Source of the DNA: Rotaria sp. Silwood1 | Lineage: Eukaryota > Rotifera > Eurotatoria > Philodinida > Philodinidae | Direction: 5' to 3' | DNA length: 64,000 nt | Assembly (NCBI GenBank): GCA_905250075.1 | Contig: CAJNOP010000004.1 | Span: 434,001 to 498,000 of the forward strand | Shown: positions 1 through 13,185 of the stretch, piece by piece | Numbering within the stretch: the first letter of the stretch is position 1 | How the letters are laid out: the number at the start of each line of letters is the position of its first letter | Made by a program: the position numbers and the translations under genes | Notes under the pieces: model-generated | Seen by the model: the letters and a program-made list of their open reading frames with translations, nothing else | Database searches by the model: none | What the model was told of the DNA's origin: nothing

Positions 1-2474
1 CATTAAAAAAAATATTAATTAATCGTCTTGTAACAAGTAGTATTCGACGTGGTACAAATATAGGACGAAAATTATTTCCACGTTTTTCACAATTAATTGT
101 TTCACGTTTTTCTGGTACAATGTGGATTGATTATTCATTATTTTCTATTGATGAACATGTACATGAAATTTCACATAATATTCAATCTGATGAAGAACTT
201 CAATCATATATATCAACATTAATATCAAATGAATTACCACATAATCGTCCTTTATGGCAATTATATTATAAAAATCGTGCAACAATACGTCCAAATGATA
301 GTATACTTATCTTTTTATATCATCCTGTTTTATCTGATGGTATATCATTATTACGTATTTTATTGAAACATATTGTTGATAATCGTACAACACAATTAGA
401 TATTAAACCACGTTTTGCTGGTCAACATGGTGAAAATATTATATGTGATTATATAAAAGCATATTTATTCGGACATAAACTTATATTTAGTAAATTATTA
501 TTCAATACATCTAGAGAAAATTTTTTTAAACGAACAATATGTAAAAATAAAACTAATAATTATAATAATGTATCGACTATTAATTCTGATGGACAACAAC
601 AACAACAACAACCAAAACAACGGGTTGTTGTTTGGTCAACTCCATTTAGTTTAACGCAAGCTAATCGAATGAAACTTGTCACAAGAACACGTATGAATAA
701 TCTCCTTTCATCATTAGTTATTTCAACTATCAGATTATATATGGAACGATATGGGTAAATTTTGTTACTATTAATAAATAAATCTTGAAATAAGTTCGAT
801 ATTTTTTCAGTTGAAAGAGTAAAAATTATTATTCTTTTTTTGTTTTATTAAACACAGACAAACACATCAAAGAAATGCTTTTACTTACTGCTTCATTAAT
901 TCTTTTGTCTCTTTTATCATAGTGTTTTCAATCCAGCAAATATGAATTGTATAATGCCGTGTGATCTTCGATCAAATTCAGCTAATATAGTTATGGGAAA
1001 TCAATTATCACATCTTTGTATTGAATTACCTATGAATGTTGAAGGTAACATTCCACTTTTATGGTCATTTAATGATGGTACAAAACGTGTTAAAGAAAAT
1101 GGAGATTATGCTACTATGTATTTATTTACTCATATCACATATCTTTTATTTCCTTTTTGTTTTGGTATGTTTGAATTAAATTAAAAAAAAAATTCTTTCA
1201 TTAGTTAATTTTTATTATTTTTAGCTAATAAGATAATAGCTAGGGTTTATAATAGTGCTAGTGTATGGTTAACATCATTAGCTGCTGGAAGTAGTACAGC
1301 ATTAGCCACAATGTCAATATGTAATCGTGATGTACGAAGTTTAATATGTCTTAGTCCAAGTATTGGTACAGCTAGTCTTAATTTTTGTGTTACATCATAT
1401 GCTGATGAAATTCGTCTTGCTGTTATTGCGGATCCAAATATTATACCAAATCCAAAATTTTTTACTGAATGTTTTAATCAACAAGTAAAAAAAATAAAAT
1501 CTTTTGCTTGTTTTCCTCACCAATTTTTCTTTTAATATACATCCAAATTGTTATATTTAGTTAAATATTGTTCAAGATCTTCTTGCTCATCGACGAATTC
1601 CTGGTGAAATTCGTCGAATAATTCGACCACCAAAAATACAACCCCAACAGAAAAGTATCAGTAGTATATCGGATATGTCTGATGATTTATCAATAGAAGA
1701 AGTAAAAATAAACAGACAAAGAAACAAATATTATTATATTGTTGTTTTTTAATATTTAGATTCAAGCAAAAATGACAACATTACAACAAGAATTACTTTC
1801 ATTAAAAAGTCAATTTGAAAATGTTGATATGAATGAACCATCATGTCAAACACAACGTTTAATAATAACAGCAAAATTAGAAGAATTACGACGAGAATTT
1901 CGTGAATTACTTATTAAATTACAAGAACGTCAATGTGAATTATCAGGTATGATACCAAGTGATGAAGAAGATGAAATGGATCCACAAGTTCGTGTACGTT
2001 TACGATCGGCAAGTGTTGCATCTAGAATATCTTTACGATCAAATGATCAACGACAATTATCAGCAAAGTAAAAATAATAGAATGATTTTTCTTTTTCTTT
2101 TTCTTTTTCTTTTTCTTTTTATAGAATGTATCAGTTAGAAAAAGATGATGGAAGTGAATTTCATGCTGCCATTGTTCATAAAATCCCATCACCATCAAAA
2201 ATGAGTTTAACAGTGCATCAAGTAGTAAGTATTTCTTTTTTTTTTGCTTGAAGAAAAAAAAAATTATTTTTTCTTTTTTTAATAGCAAGATCAACAAGTC
2301 GGTATGCGACGTGCACAATCAGTAAGTATTTGTGAAAACACTCAGGCTGATACGCAATCACAAACAACATTAAATCATCCACAACCAACAACAATATCAG
2401 GAACATTTGAAACAGCACCGAATAATACTATTGTTCATCTTCATCCGAGTGAAAATTGGAAAAATGGAAATTAA
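1..2474 (+). CDS. WS/DGAT-type O-acyltransferase (wax ester synthase / diacylglycerol acyltransferase family), 5' partial
   Basis: The gene enters from the left edge in an open frame. Exons by frame and splice sites: 3-754, 923-1117, 1244-1484, 1561-1701, 1760-2067, 2125-2224 and 2286-2474, stop at 2472. Family: these enzymes move an acyl group from acyl-CoA to a fatty alcohol or diacylglycerol at membranes. Evidence: a segment FSGTMWIDYSLFSIDEHV resembles the family's N-terminal block; LYHPVLSDG sits where the family has HHxxxDG; the later exons (NCIMPCDLRS, LSHLCIELP, and the segment from MSICNRDVRS to ADPNI) resemble the C-terminal WS/DGAT domain. Odd: the second His of HHxxxDG, the one in HxxxD geometry, reads Pro. 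After the acyltransferase part there is a tail of about 220 residues with a coiled-coil-like stretch (1772-1960), acidic and Gln/Thr-rich sequence and no recognised domain. The tail could be a regulatory extension. Family is likely; activity is doubtful. Confidence 0.72.
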
Positions 2475-4752
2475 CATATGTATATGTTTTCCATGATTGC
2501 TCAATGTATTTTTACTTTCATGTATATATATATATGAATAAATCGATCGACTGTCAAAACAGTCGAAGTTTTTATTTTTTTGTTCCTGTACATATATTTG
2601 TTTAATTCTTTTTTTTTGTCTTTTTTCATTGTTGTCTTGTTTTGTTTTCCTTTTTCGTTATTATCTATCTTTTTTTTATTTGAATCAATTAACAACAAAA
2701 CAAAACTAAAACTAAAAAGAAAAATACTATTAGACGCATGAATCCTTTAGCAGATTATTCAGCTGATAAAATTATGATAGATAGAGAATGATGGAAGACA
2801 TGTAAATTAGAGCGGAAATTATCATATTATGTAATTAATGCGGTTGATTATGTGTTATTAGTAAAGTTTGAAAAATATATTCAGATATTTTATGGAATAT
2901 GATCTAAACGTATTGTTAAAGTATAGGGGTTGATATTTGTACTTCCCCATCTGCAGACATGACAGAAATGTTAGAAATGACTGATTACAGATGTGGCAGG
3001 CATCGTTAACAACAATTCATCACAGATATGACAGTCATCTTAGCAACGACATGTTACAGGCATTCTTAGCAACATTTCTTTTTCATCACAGTCCTTGACA
3101 GATCTTATTGATATATGATCACAGCCTGCATATTAATAACATCTCGTTATAATAAATGAACTACTTCCTTGTTACATTTCTGAAGGATTTAAGTAAAGAG
3201 ATGATTAAATATGTTTTCAAATAGATAAAATAATACGATGTGAATATGATTAGTAATAGCAGTTACATTGTGTTGAAAATTTTAATCTCGCAGAGATTGT
3301 GTTAACAACTTTCATTTTACATAAGACTAGAAAAATTTTTCAAAAAGCATAATAATATATTAAAGAGTCGATAGGAACATCGATCAAAGAACTATACTTC
3401 TTTTTATTTACTATGTCATTTATCGAAAAAAAATCGAATGATTATTTCTACGATTGATTACGAAAAGTTTTTGTCTACAAATAACTTACATTTTACTAGA
3501 ATCAATATTTGGTTTTTCTGTTAATGTAAACTATCAATGTCATATTTCGTTCAATCAGTTAATTGAAGTTCAAAATAAAGTAAAAACTGAACTATTGCAT
3601 AATTTATTACTAAGAAAACTCTATTAATAGATATGATTATGATTTTCATGAAATCCTATCAATTAATCGCTTGATTCTCGTTCTAATTCATTATCTATCA
3701 TCCACTGTATATACAGCTGTGAATGATTACTAACATTTCGAAGTCCACAAAAATTTGCTTTTTTGTACATGGTTTTCTATAAGAAAATAGAACGTTTTAT
3801 TGATGATCTGAATAAGAATAGTATAGATTTGATCTCGATAGTTTTTATTTGAAGTCTGAACAATATATTGTATGACTTTTCATTCTTGAAATGATCGTGA
3901 CAGGAAATAGCCATTTTTTATACGGATATCGTTAAAAGAAAAAGAAAACCTGACGAAGAACTACTTAAAAGATATGCGATGATAAGCATTAATAAATAGA
4001 AAAAAGACTAAATTGTCATCATTTTCACTCTTCTATTCTTATTTAAAGTAATATTTACTTGAGTATCATTATAGAAACTATTAAAATTTAAAAATTAAAA
4101 GTCATATATATATATTAGTTTATAAGTACTTTTACGATAAAAAAACATGACTATTTTCACTCTATGGAATCAATTTGTTTTTCCGTGATAAACAAGACTA
4201 TAGAGGTTTTTCTCATAAGACCATTATGATCTTACAGGTCATAACATGAATCTAAGATTTTGAAATATATATATTTTTTTCAAAATCTCTATAAAAATGA
4301 GTATTAGACAAGTTAAAATTACTCTCGTTTTCATTTCTTTGTACTTAAGACAATGTAGATATTCATATCGGCAGCGAAAGAGACAAAAACCACTACGTAT
4401 CACACAACAGAGCATATGATCGAATATATTCCTCGAAGGACGAATGTATGCATACATGGATCTACTAAGGCTATCTTCAACATAGTATAACTAAGAAATT
4501 TTTCTATAATCTCTATCAGGTGTTATTTTCTCTTTTTTTTGGGCAAGACATGATAACACCCACTCAGAATGGCATCGTCAGGTAATATTTCATTTTAAAT
4601 GTAATGCCAAGGATTAACAATAGTTTATCAGACATTTCATTTTTCTGGGATTGTAAAAAAAAATAGATATCAATATCATTTGCTATGAAATAAATAGTCA
4701 ATGAAAATGTAATTTTCTAACGTGATATCTACAAATATAAGAGCAAGGAAGG
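2475..4752. other. Intergenic, AT-rich, with one dispersed repeat copy
   Basis: I see no coding exon here. Roughly 2950-3320 matches 28460-28765 in word order (TGATCAAA/TGATCACAG, TATTAATAACATCT, ACAGA(T)CTTATTGAT, CATTCTTAGCAA), so both are diverged copies of one dispersed repeat. The rest is low-complexity AT-rich sequence. Confidence 0.5.
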
Positions 4753-5811
4753 ATGTTATTAATCAATATTTTAATTATTTGTTTAATAGTCTTTTCTAAT
4801 TATGTTCATGGTGAAGGTGAAAGTGAAGGTAAATGTGATGCTGTTATTGATCTTAGTCTTATAATTGATTCATCTGGTAGTATTTCTCCTGATGATTTTA
4901 AGAAAGGCAAAGAAGCATTAATTGATATTGTTAGTCGACTAAATGTTGGTGTAAAAAAAGCTGGTGTTGCTCTTATTAATTATGCATCAAACGTATCACT
5001 TATTGCTCAAAATGCAGTGTTCGAATTTAATAAAGCAGAATTACTTAAACAAATTGCTGAACTTCCACATATTCGTACAAATACAGCAACTGGTGATGCG
5101 TTAGCTTTAGCTGGAAAGTATTGTGGATTAAGATGTCGAAAGTTAATGGAAGGAATTCCAAGAATTTTTGCTATATTTACTGATGGTCAAAGTAATGAAG
5201 GTCGTCCAGTAATACCTGCTGCTGAAGAAATACGTAATGGTCCGATTCAAGGTGATATTTTTGCTATAGGTATAGGAAATATTAGTAAAAAAGGTCGAGA
5301 TGAATTAATTGGAATTGCTGGTGATGTAGCAAATGTAATGCATATTGATTCTTATCTTGATTTTACTCATGTTTCAAATGCTATTGCAATGGAAATGTGT
5401 GCATTTCCAGCTTTTATTTTACCTGATGTTAAGGTTCAAACTCAAGTAACAGGAAATAATACTCGATATTATAAAATGCAAACATTACATAAAAAAGCTA
5501 AAAGTGCTTTTTTTGAAATTGAAATAGATGATATAGAAGGACAAGTAAGTTTATTGAATATTTTTCGTTTTCAAATATAAAATATTATATTTGAATTTAT
5601 ATTTCAGTCTATTGTATATACATCGACAACCACTAGAAAGCCAACATCATATTCATCAAAAAGTATTAGCAAACGTACTGCAAAAGGAAGCAATATCTAT
5701 ACAACATATGTACCAGCCGATGCAAAAAATTTTTATTTTACTATTAAAGGTGTTAAATCAACAATAAATAAATCAGATTTCATTGTACACGTTCAACCAG
5801 TTGATTTTTAA
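4753..5811 (+). CDS. Secreted von Willebrand factor A (vWA) domain protein
   Basis: Two exons, 4753-5544 and 5608-5811, joined in phase 0, give 331 aa. Residues 1-20 form a hydrophobic signal peptide ending near VHG, so the product is probably secreted. The vWA domain runs from about residue 28 to 215. The metal-dependent adhesion site looks complete: DxSxS at residues 39-43 (DSSGS), a Thr in the NTATGDAL segment, and the Asp of IFTDGQSNEG. Such domains bind protein ligands through a metal ion in matrix or adhesion proteins. The C-terminal 110 residues contain no domain I recognise. The ATG follows stop-rich sequence, is the first in frame, and starts the signal peptide, which supports the chosen start. 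Ligand and role cannot be read from the sequence. Confidence 0.85.
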
Positions 5812-7055
5812 AAAAGAAACATGAATTTAATAAATTGATATTAAATAAAAGAATGAATTTATCAATAATAATATCTTATTATTGAATAATTATGAAAAAG
5901 AAAAGTATAAGATTTCATTTTCAAAAATATTCAATTATGTTCATATAAGATTAGTTCATCATATATTGCTTGATGCATTAAAGTGTTAGTAGAGTGTTAC
6001 AACATGTCTATTTATTATTGTATTACATTCTCGGTTTATATGGATGACATTGTTTTGCTGAAATACAATGCATAAATATGTATCATTAGAGATATAGCAA
6101 TGCTCAGATGATGGTTTCAAAAATGACTTTGTTTTAATATTGAGAGTTCATTATTCTAATAATTTTTTTAGTAACCATTCTGCTCAGTTTTGATTGCTCT
6201 ATGCAATATTATTGTTCAATTTCATCGGATCTAAAAGTGAGATTCAGAATCAGTTGAAATTTATGAGCTTCTCAACAGAAAATCCAACCTATTCTTGAAA
6301 CTTCAATTGCAAACTAATGTACCTGTAATATTGAGAATTCATAAATTCATGTCAATCGTTTATAACAACTTTGTATGCTCAATCCAATAATATTCTTTGA
6401 TTTCTTTGAAAAATTAAAAAAGAGTATGACATTGATTGAATTTTTTTTTGAAACTCATAAATTTTAACAAAGTCTGAACCTGATATTTTTATAAAATCCG
6501 ATGAAATCTAATGATAGCATTGGATAGAGTAACTAAAACTTAGCAGAACTGTTGTAAAAACTGACATGAAATTAATTTTTACTATTAAAAAATAACCATC
6601 GTTGAAACTACGATCTAGGAATTGATACATCCCGATATGTCGTACTATTTTCCTTGCTACAGACAAGGTCAAAATAACCTCATCATTGGTTTATGTCGTT
6701 GATTGTTGCAGTTTTCTTAAACCATGAAAATTAAGATGACTAGGTCCTTGAAATTTCAAAAAGAGAAATCTCAATTTTTTTTACATTTGGCATTAAGAAT
6801 TCAATTACTTTTTCTATAGATAGCATCAATCTTGATTTTTCTTTACCATCCCATACAATCCTTTATATTTTGACTCACTCAGTTTTATTCTTATTATTTA
6901 TATATTATTTTGTTATGTGCATAGAAAAAATTCTTTTTCAAAAATTCGAAAAAAAAAAATGTTACCTATTATTGTTCATTTTACTAGCAAAAATCATACA
7001 AGATTCATAAAATGTATTTTCAACAAGTAATGTGATCAAACTACTCACCGAACTA
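5812..7055. other. Intergenic, AT-rich, nothing recognised
   Basis: No frame with coding character and no clear repeat up to the TA that borders the foldback element at 7056. Confidence 0.5.
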
Positions 7056-8449
7056 AGGTATGTCCAGAAAAAAAATGGCCATGGGTATTTTTGCAATAAC
7101 TCAAGAAAAAAATGAGCTAGAGAGCTGCAGTTTTCATCATTATGTAGATCCGTGAGTATTCTATATATTCATCAAGACATGATGGAAATCTATGTGGATT
7201 CAGTGTCTCATCATCATCAATTTTTCAAAGAGTCCAGTGCAGTTTTTTAATGTTATATAGAGACCTATATGCCTAAACTCTTTAAAAGGTAGCTCAAAGA
7301 CATCGCTACAAAATGGCACCAGGCCCACCTCTCTAGCTTTTGTAGTTCTTCAATGGCACTCATTTTCCTAAAATCTATGACACCGGTTTTCTCCAGTGTC
7401 AGTAATCGTAAAAATTCATAATAAATAGGAGTTTATCTTCAAGCAAACTATCATATACATAATAAACAATAATTTCATGTAAGCGTAAGTGAAACAGACT
7501 ATCCACAAAGAAAGTATAGTCAAAGCAATTGAAAATTTGAAACAATAAATAATATAATTTCGCACACGTTTTTTCGTATCTTATCAGTAATCATTCAAAT
7601 TGTTCATTTACTTTGTCATATACTTTAATTGCTCTAAGCAGCATTTACATTTTGACTTGCCAAGGTCCATAATTTACTATTCGTCCGCTAGTGATTTCCT
7701 ATTCGATGTTTTCATTCTTCTATAAAAAATAGCATATGTAGTACGAGAATGAACCCTTTTTCAACAGCAACTGGATTTTTTCAACTAACTAAACAATATG
7801 AAGCCACGTACAAAGCAGCTGATAATTATATTGAATCAACATTAGTTGAGACTGATAATGATGAATCTGATCTTGATTTATATGAAGATAATGATGTCAG
7901 TAATAGCAGTGATGATGAATAAGTTGAATATATTCTCGTGATATTGATTTCTATGTCATTTGCAGAATTTTATTAGAACATTTTACTACTGAATTAAAGT
8001 CTTGCGACAAAATCAATAAAAAATTTTTCATTTCACTTGCGCTTACATGAAATTATCGTTTATTATGTTTATGATAGTTTGTTTGAGCATAGACTCCTAT
8101 TTATTATGTATTTTATTATGAATTTTTACGATTACTGACACTGGAGAAAACCGGTGTCATAGATTTTAGAAAAATGAGTACCATTGAAGAACTACAAAAC
8201 GGTGTCTCTAAGCTACCTTTTAAAGAGTTTAGACATATAGGTCTCTATAGAACATTAAAAAACTGCACTGGACTCTTTGAAAAATTGATGATGGTGAGAC
8301 ACTGAATCCACATAGATTTCCATCATATCTTGATGAATATATAGAGTACTCACGGATCTACATAATGATAAAAACTGCAGCTCTCTAGCTCATTCCTTTC
8401 TTGAGTTATTACAAAAATACCCACGGTTATTCTTTTTTCGGACAGACCT
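7056..8449 (+). mobile_element. Foldback DNA element, copy 1 (TA-flanked, about 430-bp inverted arms)
   Basis: The element begins AGGTATGTCC and ends GGACAGACCT, with TA directly outside each end (7054-7055 and 8450-8451), as in Tc1/mariner-type insertions. The left arm (7056 to about 7494) and right arm (about 8030 to 8449) are near-perfect inverted copies. The roughly 535-bp centre carries the short open frame at 7749-7922. No transposase is visible, so it is non-autonomous. A second copy lies at 38906-40323; there the centre is inverted relative to the shared right flank. Confidence 0.8.
7749..7922 (+). CDS. Short acidic open frame inside the foldback element (57 aa), possibly a captured last exon
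   Basis: ATG to TAA gives 57 residues, beginning MNPFSTATGFFQLTKQYEA and ending in a very acidic tail (DNDVSNSSDDE). In copy 2 (complement of about 39470-39648) the same frame is open to the same stop, with about five synonymous and two amino-acid changes plus an in-frame 9-nt insertion. There the T-run after the start is one base shorter, so the ATG is out of frame and the frame simply runs in from upstream. That suggests the ATG in copy 1 is accidental and that the piece is the last exon of something larger; a possible acceptor lies just upstream (ATGTAG). A third piece without the arms lies at 33609-33696. I do not recognise the family. Confidence 0.4.
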   Translation: MNPFSTATGFFQLTKQYEATYKAADNYIESTLVETDNDESDLDLYEDNDVSNSSDDE

Positions 8450-9998
8450 TAGTTTATCATCAATTATTCAGCTAATGCTTACTTACGAGATAGTCGATCT
8501 AATATAAAATAATCTATGAAAAAAACGAATTATCAATACAATTAATAAGGTTTTTACATATAATTCAAAATTCTTGAGTTTAATACACTTCAATATGTAA
8601 ATAATAATCGTTCTATGTCACAAAGAGTCCTATCAAATTTGATCTTAGTAGTCAGCAATGATTGAGTAATACTCATTCAATATCACTATAGACTACTGAT
8701 GCTGCACATGAACTATCCTTCTAGGATATCATATTTACATTTTGAATATTGAAAAATTTGTTTTTTCTATATCCTGTATAACCTGACCTTATTATCAATG
8801 AAATTTTAAGGTTTTATGAAATCATCAGCAAGACAAAAAAAATAATATGCTGAAGTAAACGAAAAACAAATGTAACCTACACTTTATCAATATTCAGAAA
8901 CACTTCGTTGTTTTTATTTTTCTATTCTCATGACCTTGAATTACTGAATAAATTTTAGCGTACTCGATTCGTCTTTTTGATCGTTTCTTGTTTTCGAAAG
9001 CAGTAAAGCCGGTGAAACTGAAACTTTTATCACAAATGGAACACCAAAAATAAGAAGATATGTGTTTGAGAAAAAAAAAAATTTTAAGTGAAACTTTGTG
9101 GTTTTTTTTGAAAAACTCAGACTTTCCATAGAGTTACACTCTGGTTGCTTACGATTTTCGTGTAAGTTAGTTCAATTTGGCTGAAATTTTCACACCGAGA
9201 AAGTCAAAAGTCCAATTTTGGCACCGAAAATTTACATATTTCTTTTATGACGAACAAAAAAATGAAGTTTTTGGAAAGCCTTAAAATTATCTCTGAAATG
9301 TAGACTTGGGTATCTTTAAAAATTTTTTACTTACAAAACTTATCTCACTAGATAAATGAAGTAAGTCTTTGAAAAGCAAATATAAAATAATAAATAAATT
9401 GATGAAAACGCTCTTTTCAAGGTGTTTCTTTTTCTTTTCTTTTTACGCTTATTATAAAAAATATCAAATGCGTATATCGAAAAAAATACAGGTATACAAT
9501 AACCTTGCGTTATTCATATATTGTTTGTCAGAACAATTTTTTACATTTTTTTATATGAAAGCTGAAAACGATAGACGAATTGTAATTGTAACTCATCTTG
9601 ATGATGAACAATGTGTTGAATCAACAAATGAAAAATTTAATGAACTAAAAATTCGTTTTAATAAACATTTAAAAACTATTCCTGAATTATATTCACAAGA
9701 TGATGATCATGATTCAGAATATATTGATGGTTTTCGAATGAAATGTCGTTTTATTAAATCAAATCATATGTTATTATTTACTAACGAACAAGATCGTCTT
9801 ATTGAAATAACTGAAGCAACACGAAGTCAATCGTACATTGATGCTCATAAACATTATCGCATAAATTTATTTGATTTATATGTTTTATCGATTCGTTTAA
9901 TTCATAAATCAATGTCTTTAAATGACTGGTGGATGGCTTATAAGACTTTTGTAACAACATCGAATATTAATAGTAAAGAAAAACAAATTCAATTACTT
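8450..9998 (+). repeat. Segmental duplication, copy 1 (matches 40324-41873)
   Basis: From the right end of the foldback element to about 9998 this sequence matches 40324-41873 almost base for base in the same orientation. It includes the run-in to, and the 5' part of, the Mab-21 gene. Identity stops abruptly: copy 1 reads AATTACTTCGAAAC where copy 2 reads AATTACTTTGTGCG. The sequences left of the two elements (before 7054 and before 38904) are unrelated. Confidence 0.8.
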
Positions 9999-10022
9999 CG
10001 AAACTATTCACATATATTATAA
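9555..10022 (+). pseudogene. Truncated duplicate of the Mab-21-like gene
   Basis: From MKAENDRRIVIV the frame is nearly identical to the first 150 residues of the gene at 41430-42911, then departs after KEKQIQLL and stops seven residues later. It lacks the entire C-terminal helical half of the Mab-21 fold, so the product could not fold as a full domain. The frame is still open, so either the duplication is recent or a short peptide is made. I treat it as a truncated duplicate created by the segmental duplication. Confidence 0.7.
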
Positions 10023-10291
10023 TCAAATTTTAATAATTTTTAATATTCATCTATCATAAAATAAGCAAATATAATTGTTCGTCAAACATTCATACTTATG
10101 AACGCATATTCATTAGAACTAATGCTCTACATTGTATCAAGGATGAGTTTATCATAAGCATACATAATCCAGTGAATCTATGATTATAGATGTAACATCG
10201 ACTAATCAACAAAATTAAACTTATTCTTGAAAGATCAAAGAAAATAAGATTGAAATCAAGCGACTGGTAAAGTCTCGAAACTATGCATTTA

Positions 10292-10351
10292 GGGTGTGGG
10301 TGTGGGTGTGTAAGTATAGATGTATGAAAAGATATACCCACGCCCACACCC
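10292..10351. repeat. Telomere-like TGTGGG foldback, locus 1
   Basis: GGGTGTGGGTGTGGGTGTG, a 25-nt spacer, then CCCACGCCCACACCC. The G-rich arm is first and the C-rich arm second, so the two can pair. This is the shortest of eight related loci. Confidence 0.75.
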
Positions 10352-11459
10352 TTTTTCTCAGGCTTCGGCCGTGGTCCCCCCGGGGTGCCTTTTTCATGGA
10401 AGATTGTTTTTACTAAAATGTATATGATATACTGTAGTTTTTTGTGCTGATTCCGAATATGATATTCATTTCGCTCTCAACTTCAAATTAGATGAAGAGT
10501 CACTGTGAAAATGGTCGAAAATTACCCCGAAAATGGTTATGGTCTAACAATGTGCCAATGAAAACAAGCCTTAGAACAAAATTATTTTTTTTAGAAACTA
10601 TATTGATTTGTAGAGTGTGAGACGATGCAGTTTTTGATCATAAAGTGATTTATGTCTAACTTCACTTTAGGAATTCAAAAACATCATACAAAAATATGAA
10701 AAATCATCCAAAATGCACAGAAACAATACTTTTCAGTTAATCTAATCCAATTTTCATCTTACATAACTCGAGAAAAAAACTCGTAAGAAATATGAATAAT
10801 ATTTAGTTTTGTAGAGCGTGAAAAACTGCATCGATCTATGTTATTAGTTTTGGCATTGAGATTAAAATAGAAAAAAAATCATGAACATTACAGTTATCAT
10901 CTGAAACACTAAAAATCTACGAAAGACTCATAGATCCCTAAGACAAAGTGGTCTTGGAAAAATTTTTTTCTGATCAAGAAAAAATGAAACGGAATATACA
11001 GAAAGGTGTAGAATTTCAAGCTCTATCTTTCTATCATATTGAAAATGAAAACTGAGAGGTGACAGATTTCCGATGAAATCCCGCGGTGTCCTTTGAATTC
11101 CAAATTTGTCAACGTCGACAAACTTGAATTCCAAATTTGTCGAATCGACAAATTTTATCGACAAATTTACGATCGACATTTTTTGTAGTCGACAAAATCG
11201 ATGTTTCCCTTAAAATCTTCTCAATAATATAATTCTATGTTCAATACTCTTGAAAAACTACCATAGAATATAATCAATTATTTAAATCATATTCCTTTTA
11301 TTTTCATATTATCATTTCATCCAGTATTATTATTCCCATTATATATAAAGAATACCATTGATAACTGATGTCTTAATTTATTATTTATCATGATTGAAGT
11401 ATATTTTAATTTTCTTATCGAATTTCTTTTTATTTAAATGATTTATACAAGATTAATAT
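10352..11459. other. Intergenic; cluster of palindromic TTTGTCGA words at about 11095-11205
   Basis: There is no coding sequence. Between about 11095 and 11205 words such as AATTTGTCGA and TCGACAAATTT recur in both orientations, giving a local foldback of unknown type. The rest is AT-rich. Confidence 0.4.
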
Positions 11460-13185
11460 TTACAGAGAAGGAAAATATGAATGAAAGTTTTGTGGACGAA
11501 CAAATAAGTCATGTGTTTTTAGAATTTTTACTTTAGCACAATTGAGACGTGTCGCATCATTAGTAAAATTATTTGTCACAGTTGCTAATGTTTGGTATTT
11601 AATTACAAGATGCATTAAACAAGGTAAATGAGTGTTTCTGTCAGAAAGAAACTGTATGACATAATCTTTGTGTGCTTTGTTAAGATTGAGTCTCAACAGA
11701 TGATTAAATGTAATCAATGTAGATGAATCATGTTGATAATTTTCTTGTGGTTCAAGATTATATATGATTAATATTTGAAGAAAAGGAAAGTCTTGAGAGA
11801 TAATTTTGAATAATTTATGTTCAAATGGACGTTCATCAAACATTGATAACAGTCGAACTTTATCAAATTTACCACCTTGAAAACAGCTACTCATAAACAA
11901 GAAATCATTAAATGGATATGGAATAGAATAAACATGACAGTGAGCTATATCATTTATAAATTTATCATGGGCACACGCATCCATTGATTGAAATCTTCTT
12001 TTGATGAAACTCTTCCGAATTTCATCACTCGATGGCAGATCAAGTTCCAGACCATTGTCATAAATTTGAGTGTGTATACAGAAGATAAATTTATGCAGTT
12101 GTGGCATATAGTTAAGAACTTCATCGTATAACTTATCACCATTGATATAAGTTGGTTCCATTCTTAATCTTACTACTGAAAGTTGTAACGTTAATTCTTC
12201 AAGATTTAACATTCGACGAAGTAATGGAACAATCTGTTCATCATAAAAATATGTATGTTTGTCTGTTCTTAATGAGAAATATTTCAATTTGACAAGTTTT
12301 TTCTAAAGAAAACAAGACAATTAGCAGATTTCAATGAACAAATTTGTTTATATTCAATGATCGCACTTATACTTACTGTATTATCTATCCTCGATAATGA
12401 ACGTTTAATTCTGTTGATACGAATGATTAACGTAGATAAAGATTCGAGACTTCCATTAAGAAGATAAAGACAATCATCAAAACCATTGACTTCTATTGTC
12501 AATTTAGTGAGAGTTGAAGATAGAAAACTTCTGTATGAAGTAGTCCAAGACGAAAATGTTACATAATTTATTGAGAATGGCTGAGAAAAGGTCAAATCAG
12601 TTAAATATTTACCGACCCATAATATCAAGAGAAATATATTTTGTTTTTTTCCATTTTCATTAGGTATTTCTGCGTCCTCAGGATAAATATCGACAGTAAG
12701 ATGTGTAATTTGATTACAAAGAAGATCAACTATTAAGCGACCTGAAATGTAAATAAAAACATTAGCAATTAATGATGTCAAATACAATCTATGATTATAC
12801 TTGATAAATGTTCTAAGAGTATATCAGATTGAAAATTGACCAATGATAATGAATGTAGTTGAGGATAATGAACAGCATCAAGAATACGTTCCACAGAAAA
12901 TGGATCAACAGTGAGCTTGGTTACTTTCTCATTAATTTGAGGTAAGATTTTTTCACAAATTTTATCAATGTATACATCTACCGAAGAATTATCAATATGA
13001 AATCGTTGGATCACAAAATCCAGATGATGAATATAAAGAGAATCGAGTGCTAGTCGATCAAATCGCTTATTTACACCTACCAATGAATAGAATATATCGA
13101 TCGTATTCAATTTATTAAAAATGATGCGTAATATTTCATCCGGTAGATCGAGAATATTAATATCGTTGCTGTTTAAAATGTTCAT
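11460..13185 (-). CDS. F-box protein, substrate receptor type
   Basis: Three exons on the minus strand, 13185-12801, 12741-12377 and 12302-11460, close in frame to 530 aa. The N-terminus contains an F-box (residues about 12-55: ILDLPDEILRIIFNKLNTID followed by a hydrophobic SLVGVNKRF segment), which in known proteins binds SKP1 in an SCF ubiquitin ligase. The remainder has recurring L-x-x-L-x-L-type segments (for example THLTVDIYP, LTDLTFSQP, LEELTLQLSVVRL), consistent with degenerate leucine-rich repeats for substrate binding, though I cannot delimit repeats. Splice sites are standard GT-AG. No partner genes lie next to it; F-box proteins of this kind tend to form large families, so the target cannot be guessed. 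Confidence 0.8.

Noticed and set aside
11095..11205. CRISPR-like or regulatory repeat of TTTGTCGA words
   Set aside because: Unit spacing is irregular and orientation alternates; the genome is eukaryotic. Recorded only as a local palindromic cluster.
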